Source: Chryseobacterium oncorhynchi (lineage in GTDB: Bacteria; Bacteroidota; Bacteroidia; Flavobacteriales; Weeksellaceae). Taken from it: a stretch of DNA of 64,000 nt. The stretch's first letter is position 1. Every line of letters starts with the position of its first letter. A program made the position numbers and the translations under genes. The DNA is taken from NCBI RefSeq assembly GCF_002899895.1, contig NZ_PPEI02000002.1, forward strand, positions 310,001 to 374,000. The letters are read 5' to 3'. Below the pieces are notes generated by a model. The model searched no databases. It saw nothing but the letters and a program-made list of their open reading frames with translations, and was not told where the DNA came from. Positions 27,360-34,876 of the stretch are shown here, piece after piece.

Positions 27360-27986
27360 ATGAACGTAACAGACTCTACCCTATTAAAGAAAATAAAATC
27401 AGGCGACCGCCCTGCATTCATGCTGCTGTATGACCGATACTGGGATAGCTTGTATCGCTTTGTCTTTGTGAGAACCAAGGATAAAGAAACTTCTGAGGAA
27501 CTTCTTCAAAATCTTTGGATGAAGATCCTTGAAAATACAGATACCATACAAACGGATGAGTCTGAAAGTGCAAAAGGATACCTTCTTCGTCACCTTCATT
27601 ATCGGATTCTGGATTACTATAACAGCTATAAAAAAGCACCGCCTACACTAAGTATTGATGAGTTTGAAACCCCGGAAGAACTGAATATCTCTGATACGGA
27701 GTATTTTGAAATTATCGAGGAAAATGAAATTTCTACTTTATTATCTATGATTGATGAAGTAGTCTCACAACTCCCTGCAACAGAACAGCAGGTATATGAC
27801 ATGAGAATTCGGCAGAATATGTCTGTAAATGAAACCGCAGAAGCCTTGGGAATAAGCAATAAAACGGTAAGTAATAAACTAAGTAAGGCCCTCAATGAAG
27901 TACGGGAACAGCTAAATCCGGAATACCAATCTTCCAAAAAACTGGTATCTATTCTTATGCTGATGGAGATATTGACAAGATATTAG
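27360..27986 (+). CDS. ECF-family RNA polymerase sigma factor
   Basis: A 208-residue sigma-70-type factor. Region 2 spans about residues 15-80 (AFMLLYDRYWDSLYRFVFVR, SEELLQNLWMKILEN). Region 4 has the helix-turn-helix LPATEQQVYDMRIRQNMSVN, TAEALGISNKTVSNKLSKAL. It diverges from the fecR gene, separated by about 230 bases, and is presumably released by that FecR to transcribe the receptor operon. It belongs to the FecI-like group of Bacteroidota. The product is soluble and cytoplasmic until bound to FecR. Confidence 0.93.
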   Translation: MNVTDSTLLKKIKSGDRPAFMLLYDRYWDSLYRFVFVRTKDKETSEELLQNLWMKILENTDTIQTDESESAKGYLLRHLHYRILDYYNSYKKAPPTLSIDEFETPEELNISDTEYFEIIEENEISTLLSMIDEVVSQLPATEQQVYDMRIRQNMSVNETAEALGISNKTVSNKLSKALNEVREQLNPEYQSSKKLVSILMLMEILTRY

Positions 27987-28020
27987 AAGTCCTATCTATT
28001 ATAATTTTAATGTAAATCAA

Positions 28021-28665
28021 TTATTGAAAAACAGGCAATAACCCTGCGTTGAAGTTCAATATTTTAAAATCTGCAAGATCAAAATCTATGCTTTCATCAT
28101 CATTGGTAAAAACAATGGTTCTCATACCCGCTCCTTTCGCTGCCCGAAGCCCGGAATGACTGTCTTCAATAGCAATACAATGTTCCGGAGATACACCAAG
28201 CTTTTTTGCTGAGGTAAGATATACTGCAGGATGTGGTTTTCCCAGCTCCTCAAATTCTGACGAATGAACACTGTCAAATAGATCCCGTACCTGAAGCTTT
28301 TCAAGAACAGCATCAGCTACCCGTAAAGGCGCATTAGTTGCTAATCCTATCTTATAATTCTTATTTTTAAGGTCTGTAATAAATTGCTGTATACCGGACA
28401 TGGTACAGTCTTCGGATTGTATCAACTCTATAACCTTAGAGACAACTTCCTGCTCTACAGTAGGTACATCCAGATTTTCCCAGGGGAATTTTCCATGCCA
28501 GAACTCCGTAACCTCCTTGGTCGTCATATATTTGGTTTGCGTCGCCAAATCATCCGTAATCTGAACGCCATAGGAAGAAAAAACATCCAACTCAGCCTTG
28601 GCCCAAAACCCCTCCGAGTCCACAAGGACCCCATCCATATCAAATATTACCGCTTTTAAAACCAT
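28021..28665 (-). CDS. HAD family phosphatase (hexitol phosphatase HxpB / 2-deoxyglucose-6-phosphatase-like)
   Basis: A 214-residue HAD subfamily IA hydrolase. Motif I is FDMDGVLVDSE with the nucleophile Asp. Motif II is LATNAP, motif III the Lys of GKPHP, and motif IV EDSHSGLRAAKGAGM. The cap matches the YniC/HxpB pattern of E. coli (AELDVF.SYGV, then FWHGKFPW), which dephosphorylates sugar phosphates such as 2-deoxyglucose-6-phosphate and hexitol phosphates. It ends 34 bases from the convergent sigma gene and starts 35 bases downstream of the SufR-like gene on the same strand, so it may be read through from that gene. Confidence 0.88.
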   Translation of the reverse strand: MVLKAVIFDMDGVLVDSEGFWAKAELDVFSSYGVQITDDLATQTKYMTTKEVTEFWHGKFPWENLDVPTVEQEVVSKVIELIQSEDCTMSGIQQFITDLKNKNYKIGLATNAPLRVADAVLEKLQVRDLFDSVHSSEFEELGKPHPAVYLTSAKKLGVSPEHCIAIEDSHSGLRAAKGAGMRTIVFTNDDESIDFDLADFKILNFNAGLLPVFQ

Positions 28666-28700
28666 ATTCTTTATTAATGAATTGAATGATGAATAATGAA

Positions 28701-29321
28701 CTATTGGCTGATTTTATAAACACAACGCTGTCCTCCGGAAATAATGTGGTCTATCCTTTCTACCGTATAGTCTTTCCCGATAAGGGACTGGAAATTGGAG
28801 AGTTCGGCACGACAGAACCCTTGGCATTCAGTTGCAGCAGCGCATATCGGGCAATGGTTTTCAATCAGAAAATATTCTTTGCCCTCTTTTTTCCACTCCG
28901 CCATATAGCCTTCCTTGCTTCGGGCTTCTGCAAGAACATCCAGACATTGTTCCAGAGATTTTGTTTTGGAAATAGCCTTTTCATACCGTTCATGAGTATT
29001 TTTTTCTCTATCACTGATCAGTAAATCCAATGCATTTTCTCCTAAAAGATTTTTCACAGATTTCAGAAGCTGAACCGTTACCTCAGCATGCGTGTCCGGA
29101 AATTGAGCCAATCCCTTTTCTGTAAGGATATAATAAGTAGATGGGCGACCTACTCCCTCACTTTTTATGATGGGTTCAATCAATCCATCTTCCGCAAGAT
29201 TTAGTAAATGCTTTCTCGCCCCCTCCTTTGTGATGGACAGTTCTTCGGAGATCAGGAGCGCAGTCGCTTCTCCTCTCATCTTTAAAAACATCAGAATACG
29301 ATCTGCTGCCGGCTTCTTCAT
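28701..29321 (-). CDS. SufR-like iron-sulfur transcriptional regulator
   Basis: A 206-residue regulator. The N-terminal winged helix-turn-helix (DRILMFLKMRGEATALLISE, SITKEGARKHLLNLAEDGLI, VGRPSTYYILTEKG) is DeoR/ArsR-like. The C-terminal part follows the SufR pattern NHC..C...EL..F...VER..HI..G..RC.Y.I, with cysteines in HCPICAAATECQGFC near residues 155-170 and in GGQRCVY near 200. In SufR proteins these cysteines hold a [4Fe-4S] cluster that controls DNA binding. It diverges from the superoxide dismutase operon, and GTTGTTTTATT half-sites lie at both promoters, so it probably represses that operon and itself. The extra CxxC differs from cyanobacterial SufR. Iron-sulfur sensing is inferred from the motif. 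Confidence 0.85.
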   Translation of the reverse strand: MKKPAADRILMFLKMRGEATALLISEELSITKEGARKHLLNLAEDGLIEPIIKSEGVGRPSTYYILTEKGLAQFPDTHAEVTVQLLKSVKNLLGENALDLLISDREKNTHERYEKAISKTKSLEQCLDVLAEARSKEGYMAEWKKEGKEYFLIENHCPICAAATECQGFCRAELSNFQSLIGKDYTVERIDHIISGGQRCVYKISQ

Positions 29322-29335
29322 TTGACAATATTTAG

Positions 29336-29356
29336 GTTGTTTTATTTTGCAACAAC
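29336..29356 (-). promoter_or_regulatory. Operator-like inverted repeat at the SufR-like gene promoter
   Basis: GTTGTTTTATTTTGCAACAAC contains GTTG/CAAC arms and the half-site GTTGTTTTATT, which recurs at 29457-29467. It lies 15 bases upstream of the ATG and directly follows a TATATTTG promoter box (29356-29363, minus strand). Confidence 0.55.
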
Positions 29357-29438
29357 AAATATAGTCATTTTCTATAATCTTTAAATTTAAACATTAAACC
29401 CATCATTTACAAGCAATTAATCACACTATTAAGCAAAT

Positions 29439-29468
29439 CAATAAAACAACCATTAAGTTGTTTTATTG
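29439..29468 (+). promoter_or_regulatory. Perfect 12-bp palindrome, probable operator of the sod operon
   Basis: CAATAAAACAAC (29439-29450), spacer cattaa, GTTGTTTTATTG (29457-29468). The right arm contains the GTTG that acts as -33 box for the sod promoter, so a bound repressor would block RNA polymerase. Confidence 0.7.
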
Positions 29469-29487
29469 AGATATATTGTTACCTTTG
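29457..29487 (+). promoter_or_regulatory. Promoter of the sod-ferredoxin operon
   Basis: GTTG at 29457-29460, 19 bases, then TACCTTTG at 29480-29487 match the Bacteroidota -33/-7 consensus. The ATG follows at 29515. Confidence 0.7.
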
Positions 29488-29514
29488 TCTCATAATCATT
29501 AAAAAATAAATGCA

Positions 29515-30141
29515 ATGAAACCATTTACACTACCTCAATTATCCTATGCTTATGATGCTATGGAACCATTTATAGATAAAAATACAATGACCATTCATCA
29601 CCAGCGTCATCATCAGGCATACGTAGATAATCTAAATGCTGCCCTGGAACAAACCAATGAAACCAATCCTGATCTTGACTCATTATTGCAAAGAATAAGT
29701 GAATACAGTCCTGCAGTGAGAAATAATGGTGGTGGTCACTATAACCACTCATTATTTTGGGAAATCCTGTCTCCACAACCAAAGCTGAATCCTGAAGGAA
29801 AGCTTAATGACGATATTATTTCAAGCTTTGGAAGTCTTGAGAACCTGAAAGCAGAAATGAAGAAAGCTGGATTAGGGCAATTCGGTTCCGGATGGGTTTG
29901 GCTGTTTGTAAAATTCAATGGTTCTCTTGCCATAAGCTCCACTCCTAATCAGGATAATCCTATGATGGATGTACTTTCGATGAACAGAGGCTTTCCAATC
30001 CTTGGGATAGACGTTTGGGAACATGCTTACTACTTAGCCTACCAGAATAAAAGAGCAGACTATCTGGATTCTTTCTGGTCCGTGTTAGATTGGGCTTCAG
30101 TAGAAAAAAAATACGAAGAAGCGCTTTCAAAAATAAGATAA
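29515..30141 (+). CDS. sodA: Superoxide dismutase (Mn/Fe type)
   Basis: Converts superoxide to oxygen and hydrogen peroxide. The 208-residue protein shows the family metal ligands: His in MTIHHQRHHQAYVDNLN, His in NNGGGHYNHSLFW, and the Asp and His of GIDVWEHAYYL. The Gln in STPNQDNPMM, together with the NNGGGH motif, suggests a manganese or cambialistic type, though metal use cannot be settled from sequence. There is no signal peptide, so it is cytoplasmic. It is the first gene of a tightly packed operon under a SufR-like regulator and overlaps the palindromic control region at its promoter. Confidence 0.95.
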   Translation: MKPFTLPQLSYAYDAMEPFIDKNTMTIHHQRHHQAYVDNLNAALEQTNETNPDLDSLLQRISEYSPAVRNNGGGHYNHSLFWEILSPQPKLNPEGKLNDDIISSFGSLENLKAEMKKAGLGQFGSGWVWLFVKFNGSLAISSTPNQDNPMMDVLSMNRGFPILGIDVWEHAYYLAYQNKRADYLDSFWSVLDWASVEKKYEEALSKIR

Positions 30142-30152
30142 TATTGCCAACA

Positions 30153-30653
30153 ATGAACACTCAAACTTTTGTCAATAAAGCAGAGGCTTCCGGTATTATT
30201 GCTTTTGACTTTTTAGATTATAAACCCACTACTGAAATCGTAGAATTAGATATCAAGGATCATCTTTTTATGGGAATGATTGTCAAAGAAAAGGAGTTTA
30301 AAGAATCAATTGCTGCAGTGGACTATTCTGTATACAACGAAAAAGCAGTAGGGATTATTTGCTCTACTGATGCTATTATTCCGCCATGGGCCTATATGCT
30401 GATCATGGAAAAACTATTTCCTTATGCTGCTTATGTAGATTTAAACAGCGCTGAAACAATTCTCCTTGACCTCTGGAAACGCAGGATTACTTATGCAGAT
30501 CTCAAACACTATAAAAATCAAAAAGTTGTGGTTAGAGCACATACCCATCACGACTCAGCACTTTACTTATTGGCAACCGGACTTCTAAAACCTCTGGTCA
30601 AAAGCCTGATGTATGGCGAGATAGGCTTACCAAAAGTAATTTTCAAAAAATAA
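30153..30653 (+). CDS. DUF2480 family protein
   Basis: A 166-residue cytoplasmic protein of the DUF2480 family, found almost only in Bacteroidota and often near SUF iron-sulfur assembly genes. Typical family features are GIIAFDFLDYKP, DIKDHLFMGMIVKEKEF, CSTDAIIPPWAYMLI and the C-terminal KSLMYGEIGLP. The frame extends back to 30090 inside sod, but ATG 30153 gives the conserved beginning and a normal 11-base gap. Its function is unknown. Its place between superoxide dismutase and ferredoxin genes supports a role in iron-sulfur cluster maintenance or repair. Confidence 0.85.
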   Translation: MNTQTFVNKAEASGIIAFDFLDYKPTTEIVELDIKDHLFMGMIVKEKEFKESIAAVDYSVYNEKAVGIICSTDAIIPPWAYMLIMEKLFPYAAYVDLNSAETILLDLWKRRITYADLKHYKNQKVVVRAHTHHDSALYLLATGLLKPLVKSLMYGEIGLPKVIFKK

Positions 30654-30659
30654 AACAAA

Positions 30660-31229
30660 ATGAAAGCAATCATATTTAACGGATCATTGGAAAGAAGAGC
30701 AGAATCTACTTCAGGGCTTATTTCCAGATATTTATCAGAACGTCTTTCACAATCAGGAGTTCAGTCTGATATTTTCAACCTTGCGGATTCCGGAATTCCT
30801 TTATTTGATGTCACTCTTACCAAAACCCCTTTGGCTGTGCAACGCATGACTCAAATGTTTTTGGGTGCTGATCTTCATTTCTGGCTGGCTCCTCTCTATC
30901 ACGGCAGTATTCCGGGAGTGATGAAAAATTGCCTCGACTGGCTGGAAGTGACTGCGAATGCCGATGAACCTTACCTTACAGACAAAACCGTAGGATTGGT
31001 TTGCTGGGCAGATGGCTTACAGGCCCTACATGGAATCAATACAATGGATGTCATTGCCAAATCATTACGGGCATGGCCACTTCCTTTTAGTGTGCCCATT
31101 GTAAGGTCTTCCTTATTTGACAATGATAATCCTACACAAATTTCATCTCTTTATTCCGGTAAGTTTGATCAACTTATCAGCATAGCTACTACAAAGAAAA
31201 TAGAAAAAACTACAATAAAGCAATCATAA
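30660..31229 (+). CDS. NADPH-dependent FMN reductase family protein
   Basis: A 189-residue flavodoxin-fold oxidoreductase. The FMN phosphate loop is visible as IFNGSLERRAESTSGLI, and the second FMN contact as WLAPLYHGSIPGVMKNCLDWL, both typical of the NADPH_FMN_red family (ArsH, SsuE, quinone reductases). It begins six bases after the DUF2480 stop and ends one base before the ferredoxin reductase ATG, so it is translated from one transcript with them. It may supply reduced flavin or reduce quinones during oxidative stress; the substrate is not evident. Confidence 0.88.
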   Translation: MKAIIFNGSLERRAESTSGLISRYLSERLSQSGVQSDIFNLADSGIPLFDVTLTKTPLAVQRMTQMFLGADLHFWLAPLYHGSIPGVMKNCLDWLEVTANADEPYLTDKTVGLVCWADGLQALHGINTMDVIAKSLRAWPLPFSVPIVRSSLFDNDNPTQISSLYSGKFDQLISIATTKKIEKTTIKQS

Positions 31230-31230
31230 C

Positions 31231-32283
31231 ATGATAGAAACAGATATACTGATCATTGGTGCCGGCCCTGCAGGGTTATTTACGGTTTTTGAAGCCGGCC
31301 TTCTCAAAATGCGTTGTCACATCATAGATGCATTACCTCAAATGGGAGGCCAGTTATCAGAATTATATCCCAAGAAACCCATTTTTGATATTCCGGGATT
31401 TCCAAGTGTACTTGCAGGTGAACTGATTGATAATCTTTATGAACAAATCAAACAGTTTGAGCCAGGTTTTACATTCAATGAAACAGCCAAATATCTTCTG
31501 AAACTGGAAGAAAATCTTTTCGAAGTAATTACAGATAAAGGTACCGTACACAGAGCTAAGGCAGTTATTATTGCCGGAGGTCTTGGAAGTTTTGAACCTA
31601 AAAAACCTCCTATTGAAAATATTTCTTTCTACGAAGACCGTGGTGTTAATTATTTCATTAAACATCCTGAAGATTATGCAGGAAAGCACGTGGTAATTGC
31701 CGGTGGTGGTGATTCTGCACTGGATTGGACAATACATTTGGCAGAAATTACCTCTTCCCTTACTTTGATTCATAGAAGAAATGAATTCCGTGGAGCGTTG
31801 GATTCTGTAGAAAAAGTGAAAAAATTAAAACATGAGGGAAAAATCAATCTGGTAACCCCTGCGGAAGTTATTGGATTGAAAGGAGATCATTCATTAAAGG
31901 AAATTATTATTGAGAAGGAAGGGATCATTCAAACTATAGAAACAGACTATTTCATCCCATTATTTGGATTGGTTCCTAAGCTGGGACCAATAGCAGATTG
32001 GGGGCTGGAACTTGAAAAAAATGCCATTAAGGTAGATAACAGCAAAGATTTCCAAACTAATATTTCAGGAGTTTATGCCGTGGGTGATGTCAATACCTAC
32101 CCCTATAAAATGAAGCTGATCTTATGTGGATTCCATGAAGCGGCCATTGCCTGTCAAAGTATTTATCAACGTCTTAATCCCAATAAAAAGTTTGTCCTGA
32201 AATATACTACAGTAAGTGGTGTTGAAGGTTTTGACGGAACAAAAAAACAAGCAGAGAAGCAAGTAGTAGCAACGATTGACTAA
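31231..32283 (+). CDS. Ferredoxin--NADP(+) reductase, thioredoxin-reductase-like
   Basis: A 350-residue two-dinucleotide-domain flavoprotein. The FAD motif is LIIGAGPAGLFTVFEAG, followed by ALPQMGGQLSELYPKKPIFDIPGFP, a hallmark of the thioredoxin-reductase-like ferredoxin-NADP reductases. The NADPH motif is VIAGGGDSALDWTIHLA, and the second FAD contact is GVYAVGDVNTYPYKMKLILCG. The redox-active CxxC of true thioredoxin reductases is absent. It transfers electrons between NADPH and ferredoxin. Genes for two ferredoxins follow immediately, which fits a dedicated electron chain. Confidence 0.93.
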   Translation: MIETDILIIGAGPAGLFTVFEAGLLKMRCHIIDALPQMGGQLSELYPKKPIFDIPGFPSVLAGELIDNLYEQIKQFEPGFTFNETAKYLLKLEENLFEVITDKGTVHRAKAVIIAGGLGSFEPKKPPIENISFYEDRGVNYFIKHPEDYAGKHVVIAGGGDSALDWTIHLAEITSSLTLIHRRNEFRGALDSVEKVKKLKHEGKINLVTPAEVIGLKGDHSLKEIIIEKEGIIQTIETDYFIPLFGLVPKLGPIADWGLELEKNAIKVDNSKDFQTNISGVYAVGDVNTYPYKMKLILCGFHEAAIACQSIYQRLNPNKKFVLKYTTVSGVEGFDGTKKQAEKQVVATID

Positions 32284-32288
32284 TAGCA

Positions 32289-32612
32289 ATGAAAGATGAA
32301 ATTACAATCACCGTGACAGATCAAACGGGTATTCAACATACCTTGATGTGTCCGCTGGAGATGGGACTTACTTTAAAAGATATCTGTAAAGCTTATGAAC
32401 TTCCTATGGAGGCCATGTGCAACGGAATGGCTATGTGCGCTACCTGCCATTGCTACATTCTCAGTGAAGCCGCTTCATTGCCTGAAAAAAAAGATATTGA
32501 AGAAGCACTTCTCTCGGAACTGTTCACTTCTAATGCAACCAGCAGATTAGCCTGCCAAATTTATCTGACAGCACAAATGGATGGTCTTTCTGTGGAAATT
32601 GCAGCAGATTAA
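32289..32612 (+). CDS. [2Fe-2S] ferredoxin, adrenodoxin type
   Basis: A 107-residue electron carrier. The four cluster cysteines are seen as C-x5-C-x2-C in AMCNGMAMCATCHCYIL and the fourth in SRLACQIYLT, the arrangement of vertebrate-type/Isc ferredoxins. The N-terminal beta-grasp strands (EITITVTDQTGIQHTLMC) and the acidic helix (EKKDIEEALLSELF) match the family. It starts five bases after the reductase stop, so that reductase is its likely electron donor. Its acceptor is unknown, but iron-sulfur assembly or peroxide detoxification fits the operon. Confidence 0.93.
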   Translation: MKDEITITVTDQTGIQHTLMCPLEMGLTLKDICKAYELPMEAMCNGMAMCATCHCYILSEAASLPEKKDIEEALLSELFTSNATSRLACQIYLTAQMDGLSVEIAAD

Positions 32613-32657
32613 CAGATTCAAAATACAAGTTTGCACAGTTTATGATGTATTAAATTG

Positions 32658-32705
32658 TTGAAACTGTTTTAATTAAGTTTAGTAGGGATTTCCAAAACAG
32701 TTCAA
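32658..32705 (+). promoter_or_regulatory. Long-range inverted repeat between the two ferredoxin genes
   Basis: TTGAAACTGTTTT (32658-32670) can pair with AAAACAGTTCAA (32694-32705), leaving a 23-base loop. It sits in the 137-base gap before the second ferredoxin ATG and could adjust expression or RNA processing. There is no T-run, so it is not a simple terminator. Confidence 0.3.
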
Positions 32706-32749
32706 TGTTAAAGAAGTCCCTTTTTTTAAATACTTTAAAAATAAAGAAC

Positions 32750-33097
32750 ATGGCTATAAAAATAACTGATGCCTGTATCAACTGTGGGGCCTGCGAACCT
32801 GAATGTCCTAATTCAGCCATTTATGAAGGGGCAATCGACTGGCGTTGGCAAGACAAGACAAAGCTTTCCGGAAATGTGACATTTCCTGATGGTACAGAGA
32901 TAGATGCCAGTGCCTTTAATGAGGCTGTTTCTGATGAAGTCTACTATATTGTATCCGGAAAATGTACTGAATGTAAAGGCTTTCATGAGGAGCCACAGTG
33001 CAAAGCCGTATGTCCTGTAGATTGTTGCGTTGATGATCCTGATCATCGGGAAACGGAAGAAGTTTTACTGAGCCGACAGAGGTTTTTGCATACCTAA
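32750..33097 (+). CDS. 2[4Fe-4S] ferredoxin (Allochromatium type)
   Basis: A 115-residue bicluster ferredoxin. The first cluster motif is CINCGACEPECP. The second has the insertion typical of the Allochromatium/Alvin type, CTECKGFHEEPQCKAVCPVDCC. The frame is open to 32705, but ATG 32750 gives the conserved MAIKITDACINCG. A 137-base gap with an inverted repeat separates it from the [2Fe-2S] ferredoxin gene, so it may be expressed to a different level. It closes the operon before a very long bidirectional terminator. Likely role: low-potential electron carrier to an unknown acceptor. Confidence 0.93.
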   Translation: MAIKITDACINCGACEPECPNSAIYEGAIDWRWQDKTKLSGNVTFPDGTEIDASAFNEAVSDEVYYIVSGKCTECKGFHEEPQCKAVCPVDCCVDDPDHRETEEVLLSRQRFLHT

Positions 33098-33207
33098 TTT
33101 TCAAGCATTATCTCTTGAATTATAAAATTAAATGCCATGGTTTTAAACACTAATAAAATCTATAAGCTCTCTATGGCTTGTAAGAGTTTTTACTTTATAC
33201 ATCCTAT

Positions 33208-33263
33208 AATTTTAATAACAAATAAAGGCGGGTTAAAACCCGCCTTTATTTGTTATTAAAATT
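33208..33263. terminator. 27-bp perfect palindrome, bidirectional terminator
   Basis: Arms at 33208-33234 and 33237-33263 are perfect reverse complements of 27 bases each, with a G+C core (GGCGGGTT/AACCCGCC) and AT-rich outer parts. It lies between convergent genes and provides T-rich tails in both directions. Confidence 0.85.
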
Positions 33264-33289
33264 TCTTCGTTTGGCTTTAAAACCCAAAC

Positions 33290-34225
33290 TTATTTCCCTT
33301 TTATTTCATTGTATATTTTTTGCGTAAAAGGAGTATCAATATGAAGTTCTGTACCATATTTTAAGATCGCTCCGGCAAATAATTCCAGTTCATTGTCTTT
33401 CTTTCCGGAATGAATATCCAGCTGTAAGGACGTGGGTGTTTCAAAAGGAAATGTTGAGGCTTTTTCAAAGGTTTTCTCAATAATATCTTCTTGTAAATGG
33501 ATTTCTTTTTGATCCGCAATCAGTTTTATTTCTTTCATTATTTCTGTTGCTTCATGCTTCTGTTGTTCATCTGTGCATACCGTTCCAATGGATGAGTTAT
33601 GCTTTGCAGTTACTAATCCGAAGCTTGCAATGAAGAAAAACTTAGTCCAAATATCGGCTAATGAATTGTCTTTAAAATCAAAATCAATTTTACTTTCCTG
33701 AAGCAGATTTGTTACCCATTCCACATCGGCGGAGAAATGTTGAGGATCTCTTCCTACAATCATCTTTCCTGCCTTTCCTTTATGCTCTACGGTTCCTCTT
33801 TCCTTAATATGAGAAGCTACATAAATGCAGGTTGGCAAAATAATATGGTCAGGAATTACTTTTCGAATTCTGTCATAAATATCTGCTCCGTTCATCATCG
33901 GAAGTAAAATAGTATCTTTATGAATGACCTCTGAGAGTTGTTTACAAACATTTTCCAGATCATATTCTTTAACACAAATCAGTACCAAATCAGGATTTTG
34001 AATGTCACTAATATTTTCTACAATCGTATTAGGATGTGTGCGATTATTGGGATGCTCGGGGGAAAGCAAAACCAGTCCGTTTTCTTTTACTTTAGCATAA
34101 GTTTCTCCTCTGGCAACAAAGGAAACTGTATATTTTTCGGAAGCTTCATTAACCTGATTAATTTTGAAACCAAAATATCCGCCTACACCTCCTAATCCAA
34201 CAACGACAATATGTTTTTTATTCAT
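33290..34225 (-). CDS. 2-dehydropantoate 2-reductase family protein (ApbA/PanE-like)
   Basis: A 311-residue NADPH-dependent ketopantoate-reductase family enzyme. The Rossmann motif is HIVVVGLGGVGGYFGFKI; LICVKEYDLENVC holds the catalytic Lys region, and PMMNGADIYDRI matches the PMxNG family motif. The C-terminal helical domain has NSLADIWTKFFFIASFGL and a P-x-E-x-E-like tail (GKKDNELELFAGAI). A TTG at 34255 would add ten residues; ATG 34225 is better. Family members reduce ketopantoate for coenzyme A synthesis, but paralogs with other substrates are common and no other pantothenate gene is near. Confidence 0.88.
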   Translation of the reverse strand: MNKKHIVVVGLGGVGGYFGFKINQVNEASEKYTVSFVARGETYAKVKENGLVLLSPEHPNNRTHPNTIVENISDIQNPDLVLICVKEYDLENVCKQLSEVIHKDTILLPMMNGADIYDRIRKVIPDHIILPTCIYVASHIKERGTVEHKGKAGKMIVGRDPQHFSADVEWVTNLLQESKIDFDFKDNSLADIWTKFFFIASFGLVTAKHNSSIGTVCTDEQQKHEATEIMKEIKLIADQKEIHLQEDIIEKTFEKASTFPFETPTSLQLDIHSGKKDNELELFAGAILKYGTELHIDTPFTQKIYNEIKGK

Positions 34226-34288
34226 GAAATTATTTTTAACAAAGATGAATGACAAAGATTAAAATATCACTTGACAAATGAAAAGAAA

Positions 34289-34870
34289 TTACATTTTATT
34301 AATATCTCTCCTGATTCTACTCAAAGAACTGTCTTTAATTCCCAGATAGGATGCAATAACCTTTAGAGGAACATGCTGAAAAATATCAGGATCTTTCTTC
34401 ATGAGATTAAAATATCTTGTAGAAGCTTTCTGGCTCGCCATTTCAATCAGTCGATCATGGATGATATGATAATTTAATACGAAAAGAAGCCTGCTAAATT
34501 CTCTGAATTCAGGGATATTATGAAAATTATGCTGTACATTTTCCAAGCCTGTTTCCCAGAAAGTACAGTCTGTAACAGTCTGATAAATTTCTTTGGTAGG
34601 CTGCTGTCTGAAAAACGATAGAAAATCATTGACAAAGCAAGGTGCAGCATAAATATTGGTGGTAATTTCCTCATTATCTTCATTCAAAAGATAAGAGCGA
34701 ACATATCCTTTTTCCAAAAAATAGGTCTTTGTGCTGATGGTATTCTGATCAAGTAAAACCGCATTAGCCTTTAATTCAAAATGATTGAAAGTTTCTGTAA
34801 TTTTTTCAACCACTTCATCTTTGATGCTGAATAAGGAATGAAAATAATTATTAATTGATGACTTATCCAT
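34289..34870 (-). CDS. Crp/Fnr family transcriptional regulator
   Basis: A 193-residue cyclic-nucleotide-binding-fold regulator. The N-terminal beta roll is seen in TYFLEKGYVRSYLLNEDNEE; the C-terminal helix-turn-helix is VPLKVIASYLGIKDSSLSRI. The cAMP phosphate-binding signature is missing, as in most Bacteroidota members of this group, so the ligand is unknown. It follows the methyltransferase gene by six bases on the same strand and is co-transcribed with it. It probably regulates this small operon or the downstream reductase gene 63 bases away. Confidence 0.88.
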   Translation of the reverse strand: MDKSSINNYFHSLFSIKDEVVEKITETFNHFELKANAVLLDQNTISTKTYFLEKGYVRSYLLNEDNEEITTNIYAAPCFVNDFLSFFRQQPTKEIYQTVTDCTFWETGLENVQHNFHNIPEFREFSRLLFVLNYHIIHDRLIEMASQKASTRYFNLMKKDPDIFQHVPLKVIASYLGIKDSSLSRIRRDINKM

Positions 34871-34876
34871 TACATA

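Noticed and set aside
33208-33263. Insertion-sequence end or att site
   Set aside because: The long palindrome lies between two convergent stops, has no transposase nearby and no target duplication; a terminator explains it.
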